NCBI GenBank assembly: GCA_014898425.1
Contig: RCSZ01000009.1
Location: 620,001-684,000 of the forward strand
Source: Botryotinia globosa
Lineage: Eukaryota; Ascomycota; Leotiomycetes; Helotiales; Sclerotiniaceae
DNA: 64,000 nucleotides
Direction: 5' to 3'
Translations under genes and position numbers: made by a program
Notes under the pieces: generated by a model
Told to the model about the DNA's origin: nothing
What the model saw: only the letters and a program-made list of their open reading frames with translations
The model's database searches: none
In this document: piece by piece, positions 20,978-32,881 of the stretch
Position numbering within the stretch: the stretch's first letter is position 1
Layout: each line of letters opens with the position of its first letter

Positions 20978-23900
20978 TGTGTGAGTTAGGCCACAGGCTG
21001 TGACAATTAAGTGGATGTATATCGTAGTCCTCCTAACAACATGAGCTGACCTCGTCTTCGTCTAGAAGTCGCTAAGTCGGACGTGCCGTTTTGCTTGGGA
21101 GGGAAAGGTTGAGAGTGGAGAAGGAGGGAAATCGCAACATGGATATTTTTTTTTCGAAGAGTAGATTAGTTACAAAAGAAGAGGTTCCGGGTCACAACGT
21201 CCGGTTGCAATGGTATTTATTTTCTTCGATAGGACCAAATGCCTCTTGAAGTAGGCTTAAAGAGTTCGCGAAGTTGACGTTGTTTTGCGAACCCTTCATA
21301 AAATGGGATGACGGGGCGAACGTCTGTGGTTATGAAAGGACGAAGAAGTACGGAGAGGTATGTTTCGGCCAATCTTTAGCGGAAGGGCTGAATGTGTACT
21401 AACCCAAAAAAAGAGCTAAATTGAATCGAGAACTATTTAAGTCAGAAAAGTAAAGTTCATGTAGATATGGACGATATGGATAATAACATGGTGTATAATG
21501 AACGATAGATGATTAAGTATCAAATATATATGTATATATATATATTTATATAGATTTATGTAGAGGAAGGCAGAGAGACCCTCAAGGCATATAAATAGAT
21601 AGACAAACAAATAAATGACAAGTGAAATAGATGATAGATAATAATGGCTGGCAACGAGAGTAAATATTTCATAAAAAATATATATACATACATTCATATA
21701 TAAGCTTTAAATTCTATCGGCGTACATAGAATGCTAATTAAATCGGTCGGCCCTCTCTCTCTTTCTCCTTCTTCCCTCTCTCATAAGCTCATAAGCCTTA
21801 AGAATACGAGTGACAAACAATAGGGCTGGGAAACTAGGATTTCATTCGGGGAGTGGGAATGGTGATGATGGACGGACGGATGAGAGCGGAGGGGAGGGGA
21901 GCCAACCAAGTAATTGAAGTTGATAGGCGGATTCCAAGCACCCAGGTATCCGTATCCTTATGGGTTAAACAGGATGGATTATGGTATGGTATGGGTGGGT
22001 GTTAGGGTAAAGGGTGGGACTTGTTGTACTTCTGCAGAGTGAAAAGAACGAGGTGGAGAATTCGGAAACAGGGGACGAGGACTTGAAGAGGATGGATGAT
22101 TAAACTCCTCGAGGCAAAGACCATGAAGCCTTATTCGTTTTGGGAATAAAGTATAAACAAAGTATAAACAAGGTATATCAAGTAGATAGAAGTAGACAAA
22201 AGTAGATTAAACTCTTTCCTCGAGTAGACGGGGATACAGCGTTAGGGGTTGGCGATTCGAGTCGTATGTAGGTCTGTCCTGATGAGTGTTCGGTAGTGTA
22301 AATCTTAAATACTGTCCATAGCTCGCTCGCTAGGTCATGACATTACTACATACTCAGTAGGTAGGTATGTAAGATCTTATGTAGTACAGTAGATACCTAC
22401 CTATGCATCTACTCCGTATAATAGAGTTGGAATTTCGGATATTTTCGCCTTTCTCGCCTTTTCAAATTATGAAGGGTTAGGTTAGTTAGAAAGATACATA
22501 CATACTGGTCAAAGCCAAGACAATCGAAAGGCTGTTTGTCTCAATTCCCGGCGCACGGTAGTACGATAGGGTGAGTTCTTTTTCCAGGAGGGAGAGAGGG
22601 GAGTACCAACTCAAAATAGGAAATGAATTGAGTCGATCCAATTTGGTGAAGTTGCGATGACCATTAATGATGTTGATGAATGACTGAGCTCCTCTCAATC
22701 CTATTTTAGACGTTCTTGTGTTAGGTTGATGTGAACACGGCGGATTAGGGCTATTTTTCGGATCTGTGTACTGTTGGATTTCATGTACAAGGGAGCACGT
22801 ATGATGGAAAGTGGATACAATAATACGATGAGGTACAGATAGCGGCAATTGATCAAGGGAAGAGAAGAGAGCTGACTTTGAATGGAGGGGAAGGAAGAGG
22901 TAAGAAGATGATAGTAAGAGGGGAGTTGGGTAATTGTCAGTCGTCAATCTGTCAGAGTCAGCTCACCCGAGTAAGATATACTGTAAGAACATTGTAAGAT
23001 ACAGGTTCCGGTACGTGCAAGTATAAATGTTCATCTTGTCGTTCCATAGAGCCATCTATCTAACGTGAATCTATTTTTCTGAAATATACTTTCAGCTTGA
23101 TTGATCCAGTGTTGTTCATGGTCTTGCGAACCAGGTTCATTCACCAGTGAGTGAGTGTTGAGTCTTACCTTTCCAAGCCGTATAGGCTCATTCCTAGGCT
23201 ACCCGCTGCGAATATGTGATGCGCGCAATTCATGAATCAAACCGGTGCCAATGAGATGTATGTAAACTATTAATCAAGCCCCATAGTTGCCCTCTTGCAT
23301 AGAACGACAGCGGGGTCTCTGATACCTACCTAGTCGACCTCGATTATAATTATCCTGCAACCTTGTCAGATACCATGCCATGCCATGTTTGGTAGCACGA
23401 ACTCAACAGATCACTGGAGTATAGATAGGTAAGGCAATAAGGCTGGTAACTTGTCAAACTAATAATGTCGTTGATGATGATGGATGACGATGACGATGAT
23501 AAAAAGTCTGAATGCTTGAGTAGGGACAATTTGACTATTTATTAGTGTTTTGCTAAGTTTCCATAAGGCTATGTATGTGTGTTTATATTTCCGTACAAGT
23601 TATTGAAAACAAGAACCATCTGGACCTTTCAGTCAATTGAATCATAAACTTGATTTCTTTTGGGTCATGTCCATTATTACCCCTTTTAGCTACACCGTCT
23701 AATCTGAGATTCCCTAGCCATCTAGCTTCGACTTTTTTCTTTTCAATTTTCTTCATTGGTCAATGTGATCTGGTACTCCACACTTTTACTGTTCAGCCTT
23801 ACAAGTCCTTAGGTTCTCAGGTAACCTCTAAAGGTAATCGTGGATGATTTTTGGGACTGTACTACCACACTTTCTTCCATATAGACATAGCCAGCAATCT

Positions 23901-26900
23901 CACATTTTAGGAGATTATCCCCTTAGATTGTTTATTGGAAGAAAGCATCAAAGAGGCAGTTTACTGTTAAATTGTTTAAAGTGATCAATCATTACACGAC
24001 TCACGAGGGATCACACCAACCATCTGTAAAGTAGAGTTGATTGAACAACAGCTATTGTTGGTTGTAGTGTCTAGCTAATGCAGAATCAAGGGTCTTAATG
24101 CATCAATAATTTAGATCCTTGATTGAGTAGGCACGTTTAAGACAATTTAACAAATGTTTATTATGTACTACTCTTTCTGAATCCTATGACGAGAGTCATT
24201 CTGCTAGGTACCTATTCATGTTATGTACAGTAATAGACTACATAGTACTCACTAAGCGAAGGAGAGAATGATCTGAAGGGAAACAGACTCCCTCTCGTAG
24301 CATTCATTGTACTGTGCGGAGTACAAAGGTACTTCTTCCGCAATGGCCACAGCTTTAGCTCCAGTCAATTTGTTACTAGTACGAGGTCGAGGGTTTCAAC
24401 ACCGAGAAAGTTATCCTGCAGATAAACGCCTGAGCATCTGCAGCCTTTTGAAGGGTCTGTATATTTTTCTGCAAATCTACTGCAAAATACGGGAGATGTT
24501 GTAGCCAATGTGACAACTAACTCCAAGTTTGAGATTATCCACATTCTCATTATCCTTCATCCTAGCGTTCCAAACAAATCCACAAATCCCCTGACCCGGC
24601 TAAGCTACCAACTCTGACCTGAGAATTCAACACACGCAGCATTTCGTCTCGAGATGTCCGAATCACATGCTTCGATCTTGGGCATTAGACTGACATTTTA
24701 GTATCAACCTTGAAATTATCAGCGATTGGCTTCAGCACTTGTTTCGAGTTATTTCCAATCCGGTATGCAAATCCGAAGATCTTCAACACAGCCACTGGCA
24801 CTAGCAGTTGGAAACAACTACTCAAGGCACCTCGGGCACTTATGTAATGCGGAGACGAAAAAAACATTGAAATATCATGTTATCCATCTCGTGCGGAGAT
24901 ACCATCACGGCCTAATAAGTACCTGTTGAATTTACGCCATAAGCCCTGCTTAATGTCATGTTATGTCTTACGAATAGGGGAAGCAAATAAGGTTTGGTTA
25001 TTCTCCATAACATACCACACCACTACTATTACTCCCAGATTCACAAGGCTCGTGTTGATCTTCGAAACAGAGGTACAGCATTACTTACTTGCCATCTTTC
25101 TCAATCTCACCCATGATCTTTCCAAGTCATGTCATGGTTGCAAGTTGTCTTCCTCAAACCTGTACGCTGAAGAGCAGGACAATTTTCTATTGGATCAGAT
25201 GCTATGTCGTGTTGCATTTACCTCACGCTCAAAACAATTGAAGCACTTCGCTGATCAGTAGATTGATCAATTTGTTGATCAATTATCATTGTCCGGTGAG
25301 ACTGAGGTCGTCTGGTACTTCAACCTCCGACGCTCGTCAGGTCTATTGTGTAGAACAAACTTGAGGATTGCCTTGGAAAGTTCAGTGGCGCTTAGAAACT
25401 AACCATTTGACTGTCAGTCCTCACTCTACGTCCCATCAATGTGTATGTATCCACAAGTATTCTAGAGACAGACAGGATACTTCATGTTCACAGTCATATC
25501 CGATACAAGAACACCAATTCTCGAATAAGACTTATTACCCGCCTCTCAACTCAAATGCATGTGAAACGGTCTGGCTGCATCATCTGCAACTGTCTATCCA
25601 ATACACAAGTATCTCGCATCACCCTTCTATATGTAAGTCAGAGATTCAACATTGGTAAGGTCTGTCGACTCTTGTGGTCTGTTGATTATATGACAGACCG
25701 GGTATAATCACAACAAGGCAATGTCAAGGCAATCAGTTCCAAGATCCCAGTATATGCGGTACGACCATGTCATTGACCCAGCACCTACTTGCGTTACATT
25801 AAGATTTCTTCAACGAGCACATCCATTCAGTCTATTGACGCCCCACCTCCGACGATTTTGTGCGCCTCAATCTGGTAACGTAATACAACGTCAGAATCTT
25901 CATTCCCATCTCACGCGTGCGAATCATTCATTGCACCCATATCAACAACTCTCGATGCATTAACTCGAGATTTTTTATTGGAAGCAAATCATAACAAACA
26001 GGGAGTTATTTGGTGGAACGAAACACACAACTGCAAAGATACGGACTCGGGAAACAAAGCTTGCTTGAGAGGCTCAGACCAACCAAACATGTGTGTACGT
26101 ACGAGTAGTACCTAGGTACATGAAAACCCAGAGAAAGCAGAAAAGGAACAAATGAAGAGTACAACGCCCGAACTCATTTCGCCTTGAAGGGCTGGCTGAT
26201 GGGGATCATGTTTGACATCCACCCTGTGCCGGTATACCTTCCTTATCTTGCCCTGCTCTGATTATATGTTCGTTGCTTGACTGTTCCTGTGCATGCCCTC
26301 CCTCGTACACTAGATGAGAATATGCAAAGCAACCTCGAGTAATCTTGTCGACGTTTTCAAGTCTTTCGCGGGCAGCATTACATGACATATAATACACTAC
26401 TGTATGTGCTTTATACACGTGCCGTTCTTGATTAGGACCACAAGATTCAATACCATGTAGATATCCAAATTCAGCACATGCAAAAGAGCCGAGCTTTATG
26501 CATTTCACATAATATATACGAAAGGGGAGAAAGTGGTGTGCAGTCATATTATTGAACTGGCTGTCTATTTTGTAAATGGTGATTCAGATTGTATCATACA
26601 GTCTAATGGATCTGCTGAGATTGAATTGTATCTATCGACTTTCCTAGGTTTAGTGATTGATATATGACTCTGAGGAACGGAGTAATGTCTCTCCTTACCC
26701 TCACCAAAACGTCATAAATAACAGTCAGCCCTTTGTCTCCCCACCCTACTCCCTTTCATACTCTACCAGCCATGCACAAACTTAAGGGTCTAGGATCCAA
26801 TTCCATGCTACTCCGTACAATTTGCTCGAGCGTACAGTAGTGCTGTGGATGGGCGAGAGACCATAATATCGGTCCCGACTCCCGACTCTCTGGCCTTCTT

Positions 26901-29900
26901 TTGAAAGCTTTTCACAGGTGCGTGGGTGCGAGTTGATAGTTTGAATCCATCCTTATAGGGCCGTTTCCGTGTCTGTGTGAAAAAATGGAGATGGGAAATT
27001 AGATTGTGATAGTGCGCGGATTGTCGATGGAACGCTTCTGAACGAGAGATAACGAGCGATTAGCTAATGATAAATCTACTGTATTGTTGATAGGTAGCTA
27101 GATAGATGATAATCTGTGGCATCGAGTGCTGATGACTTTCGATTTCCCTATGTCAGCTAATCCGGCATAACAATGTCTATAAACCATGGTATTTATGCAA
27201 GAGGCAAAAGGCAAACATACCCCAAACCACCCCCATTTTCAATGTCAATTCGGCATTCTACTTTCTAACAAATACCGCATCCAACGCAGCCCTGTGAAAA
27301 GTTCAACAGATAACTACCTAGTACGCTTTGATAGTGATCTAAGCTAGATTGATCAGGGCTGAGTACCTCAGACCGGACTAGTGAGCTCCACTAGCCGAGG
27401 TATCTAAGTATTTTCCTTTAGTGCAACGGGGTTTGTTCCATGGGGGACTCTTAAGTTTGGTAATACATAAGGGAAGAAAAGGTGGGATTCATGAGAAGCC
27501 GTGAGGTTGAGAATTCCAGTACCATCGCTTGCTATTGTTTCCAATATGCTGCTCTCAACTCAAGGATTCCGCATAGTAGGACCACGATCCAAACAAACCA
27601 TTTAGAATCAATCCGGAATCCATAATCGATAATCCAAAAGAAAATAAGGCTGGATACGGTAAGCCCGTTGGTGGCACAGCAGCACATCCCTTGGAATCTC
27701 TGAACCTTACCCGTCGACGTGGATTGGAATCCTACGATGGTCACGGGTGAGTAATCATTATTCGTGCATTTTTACTGTCATGTAATCCGATTGTGCGTTG
27801 AAGAGGGGCAGTAAGAGCTACATCGTGATCCTTTACGGATTTCGACGAGGTGAAGATGAAGGGGTGACTCGGTAGAGCCGATAACATTAAATGGGGAAGT
27901 AGGAGCGCGGACAAACCTGTCATCTGTAATTAGAATAGACATTCCTAGGTTAGGTTTCCCCGCCTTGAGCGTAGCTACTTTACATCCTGCCTGTCCGGCC
28001 AACTTATCGGTTGTGGAAGAATAATAACATGCATATAATCAAGTAATAATTAGTTATTGGGTTCACTCAACTATCAAAAGATCATCCTGATCGCATACTG
28101 ACACACACATCCATCCATCCCACTCTCATTCCGTCTATTCGTTAAATCTTATTGCTATCACTAAGGAAGCTCAACTGTCATTTGATATAATCACCGGAAT
28201 GCGTTCCTAATACAGTCAGTCTTTTGTCGAGTACTTCCTAGCCCTACAAGGCTTATTCTAAATAGCCCCGAGATTCCAGAAACGTGAATGAAATGAAGAA
28301 CCCCTGGCAATCAGTGACAGTGATCAGGGATACGTGAATCACATCACATCACATCACATCACATCACAGCCATACATCTGGAGTGAGGATAATTACCGAG
28401 CCTCGAGCGGGACGAGTAACAAGCTTGATTGAAGTCATTGCCATGTTCCAAGCTTTGCTAACATTTAGTGATTAGAGGCTCTGCGTGACCGCATCGCGCC
28501 GCCAAGACACTTACTTCAACTGATGATCGGCTCCCAGGAAGTTTCCAAAAGTCGGCGACCTGAACCGTTTATTTGGGAGCGAAGGCTATGTCACGATGTT
28601 GGATGAATCATGAAGATGGGATTGAACTTGAATGGTGTGTACTAGATCAGCGTTGCAAGGAAGTGTGTGAAAGTGGGAAATGGCAGGCGGGAGAAGTGAA
28701 ATGTTGATCACAGATAGACGGAAATCCAGATCTGCTAAATTTGTGTTTGGGAAAGAGGGAGGTGGATAAGCTCAATGTTCACGCAGAGTGTCTCGAGAGT
28801 CTCAGCCACCATCTCATATTGCGGGGACGAATCTTGTTTTTTTTCCCTCAGGGCTTCATTTAAATTCAACCTATTATTGATCCCAAGATACGACTAAAGC
28901 TGACTGTTATCTGATTAATCTTGTTTGACATACGAATCTTCACACACCGGTATTGAGGCGAAAACTTGCATCGTACCAATCACGCTCGTGATTTGAGTAT
29001 TGAGAGGGGGTACGAGTTGATCTCATCTTAGAAGAACCAATATAATAAGCATCCAGGAAACTAGATCTTGCCCCCAGACCAACGTTTCCAGCAGGACAAG
29101 GCTACAGTAAATACAGAAACCTGTATATCCAGCTTTCCCATAAACGCCCCCGATTTACATCTGCCTAGTTTTCTGCACTTACACTCGCCAGCCAATTCGT
29201 TTGATTGCAAAATAGCAATGTCCCGTGAGCATGCATCAACCTGAGCGGTGAATCGACCACAGGTGGATGGATGTCTTTGCCAGATCTAGAACAAAAGGGC
29301 TGAGATACATTCGGTAGATGGGTGCGAATTGCAACCCATGTTCTGATCAGCCGCTGATGACATTGGCATTGGGGCTAGATTACGTGCTAATAAGGTGGCC
29401 ATCATACAGTATCGTAAGATACATAATTGCCGTATGAGGATATCTAATATACTGTATGTTCTGGTATCGTCTTTCATTGATTGAGCTGCATGCAAGAGAA
29501 GGAAATGCCTAAATCTTGAATACGGACAGGACAGTATATATTTTCCAATTTTCAGCTAAATGCCAAGCCGTCCAGATCTTTCTATTCAGTTAATTTGTAT
29601 AGGTAGAAATATTACACAAAACCCATGCTCATGTAACAAAATTTCCGTTTCTTTTTATCCCTTGGCCAACCTTATGAACGCCCGCCTCTAGCGCCTCGTA
29701 GCACAATACCAGGCTCAAGTGAAGTACGGCCCCATAGGGCGAAAAAGAAGGCTGAATCTCTGGCACACACGCGGGATGTCGAAGCGAAACACGAGGTGTC
29801 GTATCACAACACTTTTCCACTTTTGGGACACATCGCCAATCGTCCGTTCATCGGTACGGGGATGATCTGGAGTCTGGATTGACACGATTTTTTCTTCTCA

Positions 29901-31354
29901 TGATTTGATTGCGTATGCACAATGCACATGCTGGTGGTTTTCTTGGCTACATGTGATTTTTCTGTTGGACGGGCTCGACTGGTCAGCCTTAGTTATTTCG
30001 AGTAGATACAATATGTGTTGCATATGGATAATATCGGGTAGGGCTTTCGGCAGGCGGACGAACGGGGGTTGATGCCATGTGTGTGCTACGTGAGTTAGAT
30101 CATCCTCGAGTCGGGTGTTCTGAAGCGGACATCATTTACTTACTCATGATAATGTCTTACGTTGAGATCTCTGCGTGTTTGGTGATCAACAAAATCCAAG
30201 ACAATTCCAACCTTCGGAGATACTACAGCCTGTTGGCTACTGGTACAATAAATCGCGCAACGTTTCATTGTGTTGTTGATCATCTAACGAGACATATTGT
30301 TATTTCACTTCGGCCAACATTCTCATTCCTTCGATCCTTACCAGAGAACTATCACCGATATCAGCAGCACTGATATGAATTACAAAGTTTGATGAGTCTA
30401 GTTATCGTTTATCATGACAGCCTTTTAGTTTTCGGAGATATAGACCTAATAATACCCGAAATCTATCCCCAGTTTCCCCTGGAAAACTCAATCTGATCTC
30501 GTCCACGGTGCACCTTGTCTTGTGTTGATATCTCATCTCCACGGCGGCCAAAATTCCCCAAAGTAAGCATTTCTTAGCCCGGACTCGGCCCGATGAGAAG
30601 ATTCTCGTGCTTGTGCTTTTTAGCCCCGAAGGAGTACTCCGAAAGTCTCATCACATGGATATCAGTCCAGTGCACACTGTGCAGTGCAGATTCATCTACA
30701 AAATGCAATTTCGTTAATCGTCTCCTGACTGACTATCTTCACGTAAAATGCTAGATGGTAACACTGCCACTACATGTATGCGCACAAATGATACTGAATG
30801 TTGCGCACTGGATGTTTCATCTGCCGCTCTGTAATCAAACTGCCGAAGCACAGAACGAGACAAGATCTCGTGAGCGAAAATACTTCTCCGCGCAGACATT
30901 TTAACTTTATGTGGTTGATTCAAGGGCGTTTCTTAAGGTTTTAAGGCTGATTTTAAAGTTTGGCCTAAGGCAAATTATACGAGTGGAGGATCGGTAGTTC
31001 CGAGCGCCGATATTTATCCGGTAAGGCGGGGTGAAAGAGCAAAAGAACAATTTGGAATTTTCTAAATGTACACAAGCTTGAAGAAAGAGAGAGAGACCCT
31101 TGAGTGTGGACTGTATACCAATAATATCTTATCACCTGATCTTCATTGAACACGCTTCCCCCTTTTGCAAGTACATTGCTGGTCATAAGCGAGGATTTGA
31201 GATTGTTTGACTTGCTATCTCGAGGTTACACAAGGTTTGCTCGATCAAGGTGGCGACGTCAACATCAACGTCAATTGAAGACCCGCCAGGTCGAGAAGCC
31301 AGACAGTTCCAGGAACAGATACAGAAAGTAAGGAATTTGAGACAGAATCTTAAG
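20978..31354. other. 10 kb gene-poor interval
   Basis: I could not support any protein gene in this stretch. The short open frames, the longest being 153 codons at 22486-22947 on the minus strand, have the composition of chance frames, and I found no partner exons. The sequence is not pure repeat. It has A/T microsatellite-like runs near 21530-21570, an ACATC run at 28339-28368, and scattered TACTCCGTA-like and TACCTAGGTA-like motifs. The first few hundred bases carry the promoter of the zinc-finger gene; the last few hundred carry that of YVH1. Non-coding RNA genes or long UTRs are possible but not visible from sequence alone. Confidence 0.5.
28339..28368. repeat. (ACATC)n microsatellite
   Basis: Six near-perfect tandem copies of a five-base unit lie in intergenic DNA. 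Confidence 0.85.
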
Positions 31355-32881
31355 ATGAATGCAGAACCTTCGAGGTTATCAGGGGAGGATGAGTTGTATG
31401 TTGGAGGGTATGTACATTTACTTTCGAGTGTGCCCCGCGCACGTGATATTGTTTTGATCTTTCGACCTTTTCGCTCGAATGTTGCGGAGCATCTCTGACT
31501 ATCGTCTGCTGTTCTTTGAATGATAGGAGAGAAGAGAAAAATAGATTTAACACAAGACAGGATCGTTTCGTTGACTGAGAACTCTCTTCAAAAGAACAAT
31601 ATCACACATATTGTCAGTGTTCTTAAGTACGATTTCAAGAACTTCAATATCGATTGGAATAAGTACAAACACCTCCAGATCGAGGTGGACGATGTAGAGG
31701 ACGAGAACTTGCTGGGTGAATTTGAGACGACGGGAGCTTGGATTGAAGAGGCTTTAAATGGTAATGGGAGGCTTGAGGGTGATGCAGGCGAGAAGAAGAA
31801 GAAGAGTGCTGTGCTTGTTCATTGGTAAGTTAGGACACTTTATTTTGTTTGTCCTGAAAGTCGGAAATCATTGTTATCATTGTAGTAGACACGGAAGCAT
31901 GTTATTGGATTTCAAAAGGAGAAGTCAAGTGGTGTTTCTCTGCTCATGACTCCTTGTTCCTATCTTTTAAGGATTTATGTCAAACACTGATACATATTAG
32001 CGCAATGGGTCGCTCCCGTTCCGTAACCATTTTAATCGCCTACCTCCTCCGCCAATATCCCTCACTCACTCCCCATACCGCGCTTGCTCAAGTTCAACAA
32101 ACACGTCCTTTCGCTGAGCCTAATGATGGATTTATGGCGCAGCTCCAGTTATATTACGAAATGGGCTGCCCGAGAAACATAGATGATCAGCCTAAGTATC
32201 AAAGATGGTTGTATCAAAGAGAGGTTGAGTTGGCTGTGGCCACTGGAGGACGACCTGATTGGGTCAGATTTGAGGACGAAGAACAGCAGGATAAACAGAA
32301 GGCAGACGGCAAAGAAAAGGAGATCAGATGTAGAATGTGTCGGTAAGTATTCCCATTCTTTCTTCTTCACTTATTTTCATTTCTGTCATACTTTATCATT
32401 ATCAATAAGCAGCGAAGAATCCTAATTATCAAACTAACAATACCCTAGCCGCAACCTCGTCACCACCCCTTATCTGATACCTCACACACCCACCCCAAAA
32501 TCCACATCTTCTCCCAACTCACTCGTTAATCCTCAGACAACACCCATTTTCTCCCTTGCTTCTACTCCCCACCACAACACCTGTACCCACCACTTCTTGC
32601 ACCCTCTCTCCTGGATGCGTCCAGAACTCGAACTCGGAAACTTAACCGGAAGACTTGAATGTCCAAACCAAAAATGCAAAGCCCAAGTTGGAAAGTATGC
32701 TTGGCAGGGGATGCGATGTAGTTGTGGAGTATGGGTTTGCCCAGCCTTCAGTTTGTTAAAGGGGAGATGTGATGAGGTCACGATCGGAAAGAGGGTGGAA
32801 GGTGGGAGCGGGGGTATTAGGTTACCTCCTGGGATGAGAGGAAATGGAACTATGTTGGGGAGGGAGAAGGGAAGTTTGTAG
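31355..32881 (+). CDS. YVH1: Dual-specificity phosphatase Yvh1
   Basis: Exons 31355-31407, 31561-31824, 32001-32342 and 32449-32881 join to 363 residues. The start is the first in-frame ATG, just before the conserved DELYVGG; upstream the frame opens only at GTG. The catalytic domain carries NITHI near residue 30, EVDDVEDENL, and the active-site loop HCAMGRSR (HCX5R) near 105. Intron 2 (31825-32000) splits the catalytic cysteine codon, TG|C. The C-terminal half has the Yvh1 zinc-binding region: CRMC near 218, a His/Cys cluster, HPLSWM, CPNQKC and CSCGVWVCPAF. Yvh1 releases Mrt4 during 60S ribosome maturation through the zinc domain and also acts in growth and stress signalling. The gene converges with VFA1 across 2.6 kb. 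Intron 1's acceptor at 31560 was chosen because it restores the family spacing to NITH. Confidence 0.93.

Noticed and set aside
22486..22947. 153-codon minus-strand open frame
   Set aside because: Composition resembles chance, no domain, no leader and no introns. Its rank as the longest frame in the gene-poor interval is not enough.
30077..30370. 98-codon plus-strand frame with an ATG
   Set aside because: A fair start context but no recognisable motif or partner exon. Such a length is expected by chance in 10 kb.
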